This document shows, in pieces, positions 11,311-24,655 of a stretch of DNA of 64,000 nucleotides. Under the pieces are notes generated by a model, which saw only the letters and a program-made list of their open reading frames with translations, had not been told where the DNA came from and searched no databases. Made by a program: the position numbers and the translations under genes. How positions within the stretch are numbered: the first letter of the stretch is position 1; every line of letters starts with the position of its first letter. The stretch comes from Epiperipatus broadwayi (Eukaryota; Onychophora; Udeonychophora; Euonychophora; Peripatidae). The stretch covers positions 686,001-750,000 of the forward strand of contig JAQFVV010000152.1 in NCBI GenBank assembly GCA_028023455.1, read 5' to 3'.

Positions 11311-12600
11311 ATTTCATAATAATGTTTAGATTTAAGGCCTTTTGAGTTAGTTAAATTATACTGATAATACACACTTGAACTGGTAATCGAGTATAGGCTG
11401 TTGTATTGCCATTACTTGCCAATTATATTTATGCTTATTTTATTAATTCATAATATGTGACCAGAAGATTTTATAAGATGTTTTATAGTTTGCCTACACT
11501 AAATATTGGATAATAGACTTGAGGATAATAATCATACAAACTCTTGAATTATGTTGTCTTATCATAAAGAACATATATTGTAGAAATATCCACCTAATAG
11601 ACCTATAGGATTGATTATATTTTTTAAAAGAAGAGATAGAAGGAGGGTAATAAAACTAGATAATCAGAATTCAGACTTAAGTCGAGAGCTTTTCTTGTTA
11701 ATAGACTGTATGCTATTTCTTTTGTATACTATATTGTTATGACATTTATTATTTTATAATCACTTGTTTTAAATAAAATAATTTTTATATTGTTATTCAG
11801 AAAATAAGTTTGTTGATTATCATTATCCATATCATCAGAAGTTACAAAAAGGTATAAAATTTACAAAAAATATAAAAGTTACTAAAACCATAAATGAATA
11901 TTTTTCAAATCAATTTAGTTCTATTTTAAATTTATTAAGGTATTCATTATCATTTTATCTGCATCATTTGATGAGAGTACAGTATGTTTATCGAGCATGG
12001 GTACAAATAAAACCCCATTTGTATCTAAAATCATATTACTGATTGTTTGATATTTAAATTATAATTTGAATTAAAAAATTACAAAGAAACCCTGCATAGT
12101 TAAAAGATAGTCCAAAAGAATTAAGTTAAAATTTACTTGTTTAGAATGGTAATTGTTATTATATTTATTTGTTATTTTTTGTTTTAAGTTAGTTTTTAGC
12201 ATATTGTTAAAGACAATAAGATACAACACAATTAACTAAATGCTGCTTGCCATATGATGAATGATAGAGTATATTTAGCTCACCATCATAACTTATATAA
12301 ATGTTATATATAGAGCTTGCAAAGCTATGTCACATCTGATTTGTTTTTTTTTTTGTTTATCATTTTATTTTTTGAACTTATGGTTTTTTACATTTAATAT
12401 ACACTGAGTAAAGTAGATTTAGGAGACTTCAAGAAAGCATCAAAAGTATACTCATTACAGTAATATTATTGAAAATTTTACATTCAAACTCTGCATGAGT
12501 ATTATGCTACCTGCTATAAAATAATAAATATAGGAGATGGTGAATTTTACCAACTGATGAGTGCTATGTTAGCATGAAATACATATATTAGAGATCATTA
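11311..12600. other. AT-rich DNA, nothing recognised
   Basis: No supported gene or repeat was seen. Confidence 0.4.
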
Positions 12601-12619
12601 ATCTTTTTCCCATGTGTGT

Positions 12620-12720
12620 GGTCATGTGTATCAGTTGTATAAGATTGGAGTGCATAACAGTAGGGAGCTTAAAATTCTGAGTTCAAATACCATCTAATTA
12701 CATTAAATATAGTATAAACA
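12620..12720 (+). repeat. possible decayed tRNA-derived SINE
   Basis: TGTATCAGTTGT near 12630 resembles the A box of the SINE at 720 (TGGCTCAGTTGG). GAGTTCAAATACC at about 12680-12692 resembles a pol III B box, at a spacing close to the 48 nt seen there. Both boxes are mutated and there is no recognisable body. Confidence 0.35.
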
Positions 12721-12748
12721 ATATACTTATTATTGAATATTATATATC

Positions 12749-12798
<50 letters not shown>

Positions 12799-12842
12799 GA
12801 TATATACTTATTATTGAATATTATATATATATATATATATTA
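12720..12842. repeat. (TA)n block with duplicated flank
   Basis: TA tracts are interrupted by TATACTTATTATTGAATATT, which occurs at about 12723 and again at about 12805. The block is therefore a duplication of flank plus TA tract, with a period near 82 bp. Confidence 0.8.
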
Positions 12843-12999
12843 CTACAAATTGTAGAATAATAAATAAAATTATGAACTATTTATTTTATATTGATTACTA
12901 CCATTTTATTTTATTATGACATTTTAATATTTTTTTGTTTTAATTATTTTTGTGCATTTTTGAAGAATTTAGTGTAATAATGTATGTATATATTATATG

Positions 13000-13535
13000 A
13001 AATTTATATGATGATCAGTTTCGTTTTTGTGTGGTCATAATTAAAACATCAATCAGAAATGTGAGGGAAGAGGAGAAGAAAAAAATTAAAAATAAAGTTT
13101 TGAAAAACACATCATATTAAATATCTTATGGATGCTATTTTATTTGTATTAAGATAATTTTAATAAAGTTTATCATTAAGTGTAGAGAATGTTGACACTT
13201 TTTTGGTTATTATTACTTGAAAAAAAATATTACCAAGTTTAAAATTTTAGCTTATGTTTCAGTTTTCTTTCTTGCATTTTTTTCTAATTCAATAAGAGCT
13301 TAAATTTTTAACAGGTAAATTGTGCAATACTGTGGTTAAGTCTAATATATTTGCAATTACATGCTCAGTGCTTGATGATCTTGTTACCATCTAAAGAATG
13401 AAAATTTGAACATGGGTTTTTAGTTGCTCCACCTAAAAGACAGAAGATGGTACTTTAATGAATTTTGTGTTATGAAAAATAAACAATGAGTTCAAGTCTT
13501 ATAAACAACATCACATTTTATATGTAGTTTTCAGA
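13000..13535 (+). repeat. repeat family D, uninterrupted copy
   Basis: Diverged copy of the sequence found in two pieces at 22900-23018 and 24100-24655. Landmarks shared in the same order: CATAATTAAAACAT, a GGGAAG(A/G)G-like purine patch, ATATTAAAT(A/G)TCTTAT, TTTAAAATTTTAG, a CTTTCTTGCATTTT-like segment, TTCAATAAGA, TTAAGTCTAAT and ATGAGTTCA. There is no coding capacity and the class is unknown. Identity is perhaps 65-70 percent by eye, so the copies are old. Confidence 0.5.
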
Positions 13536-16500
13536 AGATAAACATGCCTAAATAAATGATGATAAGCAGTAAATATCACTGTTGGATGGCAATATATCAG
13601 CAAAAGACTCATAAACTTATAAAGTCATTGAGTGTTCCTGCTATCAATATTTGTATTGTTTTTTATGTTAAATTCTGATATATTAGTCTCCCCAAATATA
13701 TTCTCATTGTATCTTTAGAATAGGTACAGTTAGTTTAGGTAGAGTTGGATAAGTGTATTAAAAAAAAATTAAATTTATGTTATTTTGTAGCATATAATTT
13801 TGATGGTATAGGTAGTAGGTATTCAAACTCAGTAGATAGCTTATAAAGATATATTAGACAGTTTAAACTCATTTTGAGATGAATTAAATATGAAATAATA
13901 CAATAAATTATATAAAAGATAGTATTAATTTTAATTTATTATATTTAAAAGATATTATAGAGATAAAATGGCTTAATTATAGCACTAAATATTTTATATT
14001 TGATGTTTAAGATAATTATTTTTCTTTAAAATATTATTTCAATGATGGTTAATTTAATATTAATTTAGAAGGTGCTGAAAGAATCTCATGATTAGAGGTG
14101 ATTGTGTGAATATGTAGGCTTACAAAAGTTACAGAAAGAAAACTTTAATTTTAGCTTGTTAACATTAAATTGATACATAAAGGATAACACATTAAGTCTA
14201 GAGATAATATTAGCAAAGTAATGAAAAAAATATTATTTTATTTAGGTGTAGTATTTTATTTTTAAATCAATTTTAGATCATTAGAATACTAAAAATGATT
14301 TTAATAAAAATATTTAATTTCTAGATAAAAAATATTCAATATTTAAGGTATTAATTAGTTTGATAATATTGAATATTAATGACTCATAATTTTAAAACAT
14401 AATCTTTAAAGTGATATTGATGTAGTTATGTAAATTAGCAGATTTTTTACAAGTAGTATTGACCAATGAAATCATTGGATAAAGACTAGTATGAAAAGGA
14501 GGTTGAAGCCAGTCTAGACAGTGAATTAGTCATTTCACAGATTCACATTAACAGATTTAATTTAAAATTTATAACTATATCTTTTATACTGTGACAGTAG
14601 TAATTTCTTTTAAATTATTATTATTATTTTACTTAAAAGTGTTTTAAAAATATAATTGGAATAACTATTTAAATAATGGTTCATTAAAACACAAAATTTC
14701 CCTGTCAGTCTATTCTTCTTGAAACTTGGCTTAGAACCTCAATAACTGTATGGAACTTGATAGTTGTTACTTAAATTTTGGGACAATGAGCACCAAATGT
14801 CAAGGAATATATTACAACAAAACTGGAGAAGATTTACATAAGAACTTTGAAATTTTTATGTATAGTATGCCTGTTGTGAGTGAACATTTTTAAAAAATAA
14901 CTTTATCATATTACAGTGAAAATAATTTATTAAAGTCAATTAAGAGGAATTGGATATTTATTAAAAATCTTTATCATATTGTTAAATTTGAAGAAGAAAA
15001 AGACAATTAAGACTCTGCATCTAAGTTTAAAAACTGAATTTGTAATGTCTTATGGTATGATGAAAGACTGTTTAATATATAATTGATAGTAATAATTCAC
15101 ATCTAATTTATCTTTAAAGTAATCAAATTGGGCTTATGTTTAAGAATGATGTATTTAAAGAGATTGAAGAAGATAACTTCTGAATGTCTTTTATGCTTTT
15201 AAAATAACTTGCTATTGATCAAATCAATAAATAAACTATATACTTTAAAAATAATTTTATTTGAAATAAATGAGCTCTGATAAGTCTTTTTAAAGAATTG
15301 AAATTATATCAGTTAATATATGCTTTGAATTATATAACTGTCTTTTTACTGGGAAAATAAAAATATTTAGTGAAAAGATATACATTTAAAAAAATAAAAT
15401 TTATAAATTTTTTTAAGAAAGAAATATTTATCTTAATTTATAAATTACACATCTGCTGATAAACATATTAAATAAATAACATATATACAATGTTTGTACT
15501 AATGTTTTTGACTGATGGAAAATGGAAATATTACTTATATCATATTTATTGCAATATATCTGACATATATAATGACTGAAGCTAAGAGATATGTACATAA
15601 GAAATATTTTCATAAATGAATTCATAAATTATTTACTTTATGAAGATATTATATGCTCAAATAGATTCCCAGAGGAAAAAAGCAGAATGAACAATTATGA
15701 CTTCAGGATGATTAATATTTTTGGATATTACTAGATTTTTTTATTATTTGTACGTTTATTCAAATGCCACTAAGACAAGAGTATGATTTGTGCACAAAGC
15801 TGTCCAACCATAACTAGGCAATTGGTGAAAATTCCTGACAAGCATTCAGCTTATATGCAAAAAGACAGAAGAAAAAAATATTTTCATAACTTCAAAGCTT
15901 TATCATTTTTTAAATAATAAGTCTAACATTAATATTTAGAATATTACAATTTTTATTTTAAAACTATCTTCTTGTTATTATATTTTAAATTTAATATTAA
16001 ATAGATTAACTTTATTATTATTATTATTATGATGATGATGATGATGATGATGATGTTAAATAAAAAATGGTATTCAGAAAGAAGTTTTCTGAATAAAAAT
16101 TACAATCATAATTGTTTTTTTTTGAATGTATGGTCAAAGAAGCAGATTGCCATAGTTGATCTAAATAATGGTTGAGATCATTGGTAATTTTGTTTTATTA
16201 TGTAGATTACATATTTCTTAACAATTTGTTTTTTAAAAATGATATATCCTAACTAGTATTTTAAATTAGTATTTCATATCACTTAAATTTAATATTAAGT
16301 TCTTGAATATTTGCAGCGGCTATGCAGCACAACAGTGGTGCTTCATTGAAATTTTGTGTTCTTTTTAAAATTATGTGAAAACTACAAGCATGATGTCAAC
16401 AGATATCACAGCATTCATTGAATTTTTCAATTTTATTTCTAATGGCATCCATTATGCTAAAATCTGGAAAAAAATTGGATTTTTTATGAATATTTTTGTG

Positions 16501-17003
16501 GATAGGTTCTTTTTTTTTTCTCAGTTTACTAGTTTTCATGGAAAAGATAAAGGCATAAATTTTTAAATGGCCAAAGAGTCTACTAAAATGGATTTAAAAT
16601 GCTTTGATAATTCACATTTCAAAACGTAATCAGAATATCAGGTTGTAGGTATTAAAACTTTTTATTTTTTAATTATTTGAATAGTAAATTTTTAAAAATT
16701 ATTTGATAAATGGTATGTTTGCATTTGTACTAGTGTCTGTCTAGTATATACATTATATATTGTTTATGCTCTTTATTATATGTAAATAAATTGAAACATT
16801 TGTATTCAAATACAACAAAAGTAGTTTATGTAATTTTGGGGCTCTGATCTATGTTTAGGCAATCTTATTTTTTAGACAATTATTCTCAAAAGGTTTAAGA
16901 ATTTATTACTGGTTATTACTATATTTATTACTATGTTTATATATTACTGCCTTTGTGTTTGAAATTGCAGGTTTGTGTTTTTATAACAAATAATGTTTAT
17001 ATA
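13536..17003. other. AT-rich DNA with a (TTA)n(TGA)n microsatellite
   Basis: A TTATTATTA tract changes into GATGATGATG at about 16011-16056. It resembles an RTE LINE tail, but no LINE sequence precedes it on either strand. Nothing else is supported; small open frames near 15428 and 16375 are low-complexity F/I/N/K-rich translations. Confidence 0.45.
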
Positions 17004-17268
17004 TATGTATATAAGACACATTTTGCAGGTTCATCCATGTTAAAATATTTTAAATATTGACATTTTGGTAACATAAGTCATCCACTGAATGATAAAAAGT
17101 AGAAAGATGGTTGTAGAGGCGATAAAATCACTGATTTTAAAAAAATGTTAAAGTTCCACTAATAGCAAAAATGTTAAATTAAGAATGCTTTTTAAAAAAA
17201 TCTTTCCAAATAGGAGGAAGTTTGCTTGTATCATCTCGCTTATTGATACAATATGGCCTTTTAAGTAA
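17004..17268 (-). repeat. PLE left inverted terminal copy
   Basis: Read on the minus strand it encodes a DTSKLPPIWKDFFKKHS-like end of the PLE protein, then a stop and about 150 bp of 3' non-coding sequence. It matches 19121-19391 with scattered substitutions. Confidence 0.8.
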
Positions 17269-17299
17269 AGATTCGGAATTTGTAACAGCACAGCAAAAG

Positions 17300-19210
17300 A
17301 AAAAAACTACAAATGCTAATTAGAACACAATCCCAGTCATTACATATACAAATCAAAAAACTGTTTATAATTTATCTAAAAAAGCTCTCTCTACAGATGC
17401 AGTTTTGGTTTTAGAAAAAGGTTTTAATTATGCTTTAACGCCTTCTTGGATACCTTTTGAGAAAATTGTTTGTAATGTTGAATCAACTCTCGATAAAATA
17501 GATTCTTCATCAGCTGATTTGGCTAGAGCTGAGATTTGTAATATTTTAAAAAAAGCTAAGCTTCCTAAAAATAATATTTGAAAGAAAAAAAGACTAGCAT
17601 TAAATAATATAAAATTGGATAAATCAATTGTTGTACTTCCAGCTGATAAAGGTAATGCCACTGTTGTTATAGATCAGGACATTTACCATAATAAAATTTT
17701 AGATTTGCTTGATGATAAAATTTATAAACTATCAAAAAGAGATCATACTATGTATTTGAAAAAAACAACAAAAGCCATTATTAATAAATCGCCTATTGAA
17801 ACAGAGATAAAAAATAAAATAATTTCTCATAAAAAATCATGTTTCTGTCCAAAATTTTATGGACTTCCAAAAATTCACAAACCAGATACCCCCCTTCATC
17901 CAATAGTAAGTGCAATAGGATCTCCAACTCATATTTTAGCTAGATATTTATCGGATTTCATTAAACCTACAATTCCATCTATTAAATCATATATTAAAAA
18001 CTTTTTATTTTATTTCTGTTTTAAAAAATTAATGCTAATGACATTCTGGTCAGTTTTGATGTCGTGTCTTTGTTTACAAACATTCCAATTGATGAAGCTT
18101 TAAACGTAATTTCCCAACATTGCAATTTGCCAAACCATATTATTGCTTTGATTTGTCTCTTGAACACATATTTTGTATATAATAGACAGCATTACAGACA
18201 AGCTTTTGGTACTCCTATGGGCTCACCTATTTCAGGAGTAATAGCTGATTTATTCATGGAAAATATAGAAACTCGTGCTTTAGAATCATCCTTTTTAAAA
18301 CCCCTCATTTGGCTCAGATACATAGATGACATTTTTGTCATATGGCAACATGGTAAAAATAAATTAGATGATTTTTTTCTTACATTTAAATAATATGCAT
18401 TCTCATATTAGATTTACAATGGAGACAGGGTCTGATGGAAAATTCCCTTTTCTTGATATTTTAGTCACAAGAACACTGAATAGTTTATCTTTTTCAATTT
18501 ATAGAAAGAATCCACACACAGACAGTTATTTCCATTTCCATTCTCATCATCACCCAACTCAGATCATTTATGTAGCCATAACTCTTTTAAATAGAGCAAT
18601 TAACCTTTCAGATAAGTCACATCTGAAAGAAGAAATAAATAATATTAATAGTGTTTTATTAGCAAATAGTTACAATTATAAATTTATTAAAAAAGCATTA
18701 TTTCAAGCCCAAAATGCACAAAATAGGAAACAAAAAGATGATAAATCAGCTATTAGGATTTGTGTTCCATATGTAAAAGGAACTACAGACAGTATTGGAC
18801 GTATATCTAAATGCTATAATATAAATTTTCTACTCATCAAAAAATCAGCAATATAATAACCAAGCCAGGATTCAATCCCTCTTGAATCTCATGGTGTTTA
18901 TCAAATCTCATGTGAAAATTGTAAGGCTTCTTACATAGGTATGGGTAATTGTCACATCAGTGTTAGGAGAGATGAGCATGCTAATGCAGTTAAACAACAT
19001 TCATCATCATCAGCACTCACTCCATACTATGGATTCAGGTCATAAAATTAATTTTTTTAGTACCAGGATCATATCCAGATGTGATAATCTATACCAGTGC
19101 AAAATTAGAGAAGCCATTGAGATACTTAAAAGGCCAGATTGTATCAATAAGCGAGATGATACAAGCAAATTTCCTCTTATTTGGAAAAATTTTTTTAAAA
19201 AACATTCTTA
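17300..19210 (+). pseudogene. PLE RT plus GIY-YIG endonuclease polyprotein, frameshifted
   Basis: Reading region in order: N-terminal PLE block VYNLSKKALSTDAVLVLEKG (from about 17363); IVVLPADKGNATVVID (RT fingers); FYGLPKIHKP; motif A SFDVVSLFTNIPIDEAL; motif B GTPMGSPISG; catalytic box LRYIDDIFVIW at about 18313-18345; a PFLDILVTR block; then GIY-YIG strand residues HGVYQISCENCKASYIG near 18890-18940, and the C-terminal INKRDDTSK...FKKHS-stop. The frame is broken by a TGA near 17579, a frameshift near 18000-18060, one near 18370-18390, further stops near 18860 and 18930, and a last shift near 19030-19100. The protein would both nick target DNA (GIY-YIG) and copy the template (RT). It is dead as read, but all motifs are present, so the loss is fairly recent. 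Confidence 0.82.
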
Positions 19211-19391
19211 ATTTAACATTTTTGCTATTGGTGGAACTTTAACATTTTTTTCAAATCAGTGATTATAGCACCTCTACAACCATCTTTTTACTTTTGATCA
19301 CTCAGTGAATGGCTTGTGTTACCAACTTGAAATATCAGTATTTAAAATATTTTAACATGGATGAACCTGCAAAATATGTCTTTTATATATG
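19121..19391 (+). repeat. PLE right inverted terminal copy
   Basis: Holds the ORF 3' end and 3' non-coding region of the element; reverse complement of 17004-17268. Confidence 0.8.
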
Positions 19392-19413
19392 CAACCCGTG
19401 TAAATCTTCATAT

Positions 19414-19417
<4 letters not shown>

Positions 19418-19500
<83 letters not shown>
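19418..19500. repeat. (TA)n microsatellite
   Basis: About 41 uninterrupted TA units follow the PLE right end by about 25 bp. Two apparent ORFs that cross it are translations of the repeat. Confidence 0.95.
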
Positions 19501-19505
<5 letters not shown>

Positions 19506-22500
19506 GATATTATAGAGTGGTACAATGTAAAGTTTAGGACAGATTATCAAATATACAGAAATTTTTGCAGTTGACAAAGCAATTACAAAATTTACTGGGC
19601 ATAGTACCATGTAAAAATATAAACACTTAAAACCAACAAAGAGAGATTTCCAATGGTGTGTGTGCAGATAACCACAATAGTTATGCATATACCATATGAA
19701 ATTGTATGCAGGCAAAGAACTAAATTATTATTTTTGCCCAAGCCTTGATACTTATGCTGTGGAATCAGTAGTTTTGCCACAACTTGCATCACATTATTTT
19801 CAATTCTATATTTATCAAATGAGGTATATGCAAATAAATTATATCTCTATGAGACAATAAATATAATAAGATAGCATAACTGGTGTTCATAAAGAATATA
19901 AACATCACTGATATACACAAAAAAATATAAAATGAAGAGATGAAACTCATTTTATCAATGATACAGACAGTAGCCTACAATTTCTAGTTTTAGATAGACA
20001 AGAAGCCAATTGCTATGATGATGATAAATTCACATTCATCTTCTGGAAATGATGTTTTTATTAGGATGAATTTTTTCTTGCAGACACCTTTGAGATTTTG
20101 TAACTTTTGGGTACAAGATAAAAATGAAAAATTCATATGTGACTTATTTTGGAGATTCGGAAGCTATGGATTATCTCAGGTAAGAAGTATTATATATGGT
20201 TTGAAAGATAATTTTGTGAGTAATACAAAAAAATTATCAATGAAGATGTAATCTAAACTTAGTTAATGATAAATTAGAAATTATGAAAAACAATAAGGTA
20301 ATAATTATGTCAGATGTTGAAATTTTTTTCTTCCTTATTTTTTTAATTGTTATCTGTATTTATCTTAGCCTTATTATTACCCTTAGTTTTTCTAGTTTTT
20401 ATCAGTGTAACATTTTTGCTCTAATATTATTAAAAGTGAAATTATTGTGGAAATTGTGTCTCAAGCCAGTTTTTTAAAAATTCAGTATGATGACCTGGAC
20501 ATTAAACAAGTTTTAAACAATTAAATGAACCATTGATGCAATTATTATTGTGTGTATTTTTGTAAGAGAATTTATGAATGCAGATGAATGTCTTGCAACA
20601 CCCAAGTATATTGAACATATTTATTTAATATGAATGCTGAATGTGCGTGTATTATATAACATTGTTACATTATTGATATGTTATTTGTTGAAATACAGAG
20701 AAAAAACTCATTCTGATCTGTAAATTATATAATTAATAAATAAATGCATGGTACTGGTGTATGTTTTATCAAGATCATTTGTGCATGAAAACTTTTAAAA
20801 AACCATCTTGATATGAATTTAGATCTTTAATATTGTGTTTTGGAAATTATTTTAGAATGTGGTTTGTATATTTTATAATGTTAAGTGAGTCATTCAATGT
20901 GGAATATGATGGTGGTCAGGAGAGTAATATTCATATAAAATCATAGGTGTTAGGGATATGTTGAAAACTGTTGTATGTGAATTACATTTTCATCCTTTAA
21001 AGTTATTAAAATATACAGATAATATAAGGCTGTATATCATTGTCCATGGACAGTTGCATTTTTTATTGTCAATAGGTGCTGTAGTAGAGCCATGACTTGA
21101 ATCTTAGGTGCCTGATGAATATGGACCTATTATTATGATTTGCACTGTATCCATGATGATATTATGTTACTCTTTTGAGTTATTCTTGTTATCATTCCAT
21201 ACCCTACACTATAATTGCTATCTATTACCACAGTAATCATTGAATAAGATAGTTTTATATGTTTGTAAAGTAATGACTAAATCATTGGAACTTGATAATT
21301 TTGTGAGAGGGCAAAATGATGTATATAGAAATTTCTTTCACAAATAATGGTGAGATAATTGATGATTGTCATAGTATATAACATAAATGAGGGATGATTG
21401 ATATTCCTACAAATAGTAAAGATCATTTAGCTCAAATAGATGCATATTCAAATCATAATGAAAGTGAGAATATGGAAAATAATTTTGAATGATATGATGA
21501 ATGTAAGAGTATAAAACAAAAAGTAATACAAATGTCAAGTAATATAATTTATGGATAGTTCTTTAAATTTTATTATAAACAATTCAAACCCATTTAACTT
21601 TCAAAAATTTATAAAATTATCCCTTAAGTATTTTGCATAAGTAGTTAATTTTTTATAGAGGGGGATATTAATATTTTTATTTAAAATTTTCTTAAATTCA
21701 AATATCACGATGATCCTTTGTTAAACTACAAAGAAAGTCTTTAATAATTTTTTTGAAAATATTTTTTTGTTGAATTGGTTTATATATGTGTGTATGTGTG
21801 AGGATATATGTTTATGAGTGAAAATCAGTGCATTTTAATTTTTTTAAAGAAAATTGAGTTTATAGTTGACCTGTATGTTCATGATACTCTATGACCCAAT
21901 CATTACTATGATACACCTTATAACTTATAATTATTGTCATAATTACTTATAGTTTTGTTCAGTGCCGATTGTCATGCTCTTATTTCTTTTATATGTACTC
22001 ATTTTCTTTATTTAGTTATTCATTTTATCTGTGATAGTTATATTAAATGGGAATAATGTTGGTTAACCATCTCACTATGTTACCCCTATGATTCTATACC
22101 ATTACAATTTTTAATCTACTACCAAATAATAATAAAAAAAGATACCAAATCCTGGTCCATCTTAATGTCAAGAGTAATGAAAGCTGGAATTTCTCATTCA
22201 TGATTAGCCTGAGAAAAAGAAAAAAACAATGACAAGTGTACATAAGGTAGCCTGAAATATTAATTGAAATGCAATGTGGATCAACCAGTCAATAAATTAG
22301 AATAAATATATACCAGAAAATTGGAAAATATAAGCTCTTATATTAATAAAAAAGCTTGGTAAGACTTTTACATATACATATATAATATACAGGATATATG
22401 AGCACAGACTTTCACACAGCCCATCACTCTCCATTCTATCTCATAACACTGATACACTTAAACATATATATGTCAAAAGATAAATAGTCACTGATATACA

Positions 22501-22899
22501 AATTTCATTCTTAACTAGCAATGATCAGTTGGTCCAGATTATCATCTCCACACATATATGCAACAAGTGCTCAGATATATATTAAGATAGCCAATCTTCA
22601 TACTTCAATTAATAGGCTTCAATCCACTCCACACTACAACTCTCCAACTATCGATTCAATTGAAAATCTGATGATGGAACGCTGAAAGGCCACCTCAAGG
22701 CAAGATTCTCGTTACATCCATGTTTTTTCTAAAGTCAATCTGACCTCTCATGTACAGGGAATAATCCATTTAATACACATACAAGCAATGGGCAGACATC
22801 TCTACTTACATGTGAAAAAATAATAATACTACAATTTTATTATATTATAATGTTTATTTTTGCTTTAAAGTTATGGATTGAGTGTATATTGTTTTTTAT
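19501..22899. other. AT-rich DNA, nothing firmly recognised
   Basis: Small open frames near 20015 and 20283 have no recognisable domain. The second is a run of I/F/L codons that could be a chance hydrophobic stretch. The 22350-22800 part is less AT-rich, but I recognise nothing in it. Confidence 0.35.
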
Positions 22900-24655
22900 A
22901 AAATTTATTTGATTATTAATTTTTTATATACTCATAATTAAAACATTTCTCAAGCATATGGGGAAGGGTGGGAGGAAGAAGTACAAATTTAAAATAATAT
23001 CTGCAATTTAGTCTAAAGCAGTTGTAACAAACTTTTTAATACAAAGAGCCATTTTGTTTAAATATTCTTCTTCCTCCCAAATAGCTGCAAGGAATGATGT
23101 ATCTCTTGCCTCCCACCCCCATACCCATTCAAGAATCATAAGGAAAGAAGTAAAAAAATGTTCAAATAGGAATTTTTGACTAGCTGTGGATATATTTGAA
23201 CATTTATTTTAATAATAGAACATAATAGAATCTGTATATATTCTAAACAAAATAAAAATTCTCTTAAAAATAAAAAACAAAAACAAAAAAATGCTTTCAC
23301 AATGTGATTTATTCATATATTTTTTTAGTCGTATACAATAATAACTAGGATGATTTGAAGAAACATTGTGAAGTGCATTTTTTTCCTACACTAGCAGTTA
23401 GCAGCAGATGGCCACAAATCACTGGTGGTCCGTGATGTAATTTTAATGGTGTGCAAAGAAATTCAGAGATTATTTAAATTTGCTAAGCTCATTTAATAAA
23501 ATTTTTAAATAAAAAATAAATTTTGTTTAAGCATAAAATAGAACAAGAACATTATATTGCTAATTGATTGGTTACAAAATATTACTGTGACTTGCAACCA
23601 TCTACCTCAAAGGTGTTTAATTAACCCCTACTCGTTCAGCAGCATAGAAAAAGTAACAAAATAAGAATACCAAATTCTTTTCAATTGACTGGGCATAAAA
23701 TTTGACTATGATACACCCTTGATAATTGGATGAACTAAAATTCAAAAATTTTATTAAGAATTTTGAAGGAAAACACATATAAAAATTATTAAAGAATATA
23801 ATAGTATTCATTATTAATCTTAAATAATTTTTGTAAATACAAATTAGAAAATTACACATATAAAATCTAACAAATATGTATTTTATACATGCATTTATTT
23901 TTATGAAAAAAAATCAACATTATATTAACAAAAAAACAAAATAAAACAATTCTTTAACAAATTATAAAACTCATAAAATTATTAAAATAAATATATAAGT
24001 ACATTATATCCAATGCTTGTATTAATTGGTACTTTTAAAAATTATGTTGGTGGTCAGCAATATCTAAAAGGTTGCCGACTGCTGTTCTACACTAATTAAA
24101 ATCCTTATTTATAAATTACATACAGGAAAAATGTGTTTATACTTATAATAATAAAAAGAGCCATGGGATTGGAATAAAACAGATCCATTTTTGTCTCAAG
24201 AATCGTGGGATGCCCTATCTAAAGTATTAAAAAATAGAAGTTAATGGAAATTACTGAAATCTATAATATTAAATGTCTTATCAATATTTTATTTGTATTT
24301 GGAAATTTTAGAAGAATGTTGGTGCATTTATACTGCTAATACTGCTTGAGATAAATTATTGAAGAATTTAAAATTTTAGACTTTGCTTTAATTTCCATTC
24401 TTGTATTTTCTTCATTTCAATAAGAATTTAAAATTTTAATAATTAAATTATACAATATTGGAATTAAGTCTAATCTATCTCTAAGTTCCTGCTTAATGCC
24501 ACTTAATAAATGAAGATTTTCACATCAGATTCTGATTATTTCTTTTAAAAGATAGGATGTGGTGCTATAATAATTCTTGATTAAACTGAGTAAAAATATC
24601 TAATGAGTTCAGGTTTTGAAATAGTATTTACAATTTATATATATTTATATACATT
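22900..24655 (+). repeat. repeat family D, copy split by an insertion
   Basis: The left piece (22900-23018) and right piece (about 24240-24655) match consecutive parts of 13000-13535. The roughly 1.2 kb between them is absent there and contains the hAT-like element at 23019-24084 plus about 150 bp of unassigned DNA. Confidence 0.5.
23019..24084. mobile_element. hAT-like non-autonomous DNA transposon
   Basis: The ends form short imperfect terminal inverted repeats: CAGTTGTAACAAACTTTTTA at the left and, read from the right, CAGCAGTCGGCAACCTTTTA (13 of 20 match). Starting in CAG with a purine-rich GGCAACC-like block is typical of hAT superfamily ends. The 8-bp flanks GTCTAAAG and TTCTACAC agree at 5 of 8 positions, as expected for a decayed 8-bp target duplication. 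There is no transposase frame inside. The neighbouring family D sequence continues on the two sides, which supports an insertion. Confidence 0.5.

Larger units (their letters stand above)
17004..19391 (+). mobile_element. Penelope-like element with inverted terminal copies
   Basis: An element of about 2.4 kb. The outer 265 bp or so (17004-17268 and 19121-19391) are inverted copies of one another. Both begin at the outside with TTTTGCAGGTTCATCC or its complement and continue inward to CTCGCTTATTGATACAAT. The right copy holds the last 25 or so codons of the ORF and the 3' end; the left copy carries the same stretch pointing the other way. Between them lies one RT plus GIY-YIG reading region in degraded form. 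Inverted pseudo-LTRs are a known, distinctive feature of Penelope-like elements. A (TA)n tract of more than 80 bp abuts the right end. Confidence 0.85.

Noticed and set aside
10816-11372. Minus-strand open frames opposite the 10-kb LINE
   Set aside because: They mirror the RT frame on the plus strand and have no domain of their own; the same applies to 25464-25769, 30688-31134, 31248-31649 and 63435-63678.
16011-16056. RTE LINE tail
   Set aside because: The (TTA)n(TGA)n tract looks like a tail, but no LINE sequence adjoins it on either strand.
19309-19715. Tyr/Ile repeat proteins on both strands
   Set aside because: They are translations of the (TA)n microsatellite at 19418-19500.
20283-20477. 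Small membrane protein
   Set aside because: The hydrophobic I/F/L run is what AT-rich DNA yields by chance; there is no family resemblance or supporting context.
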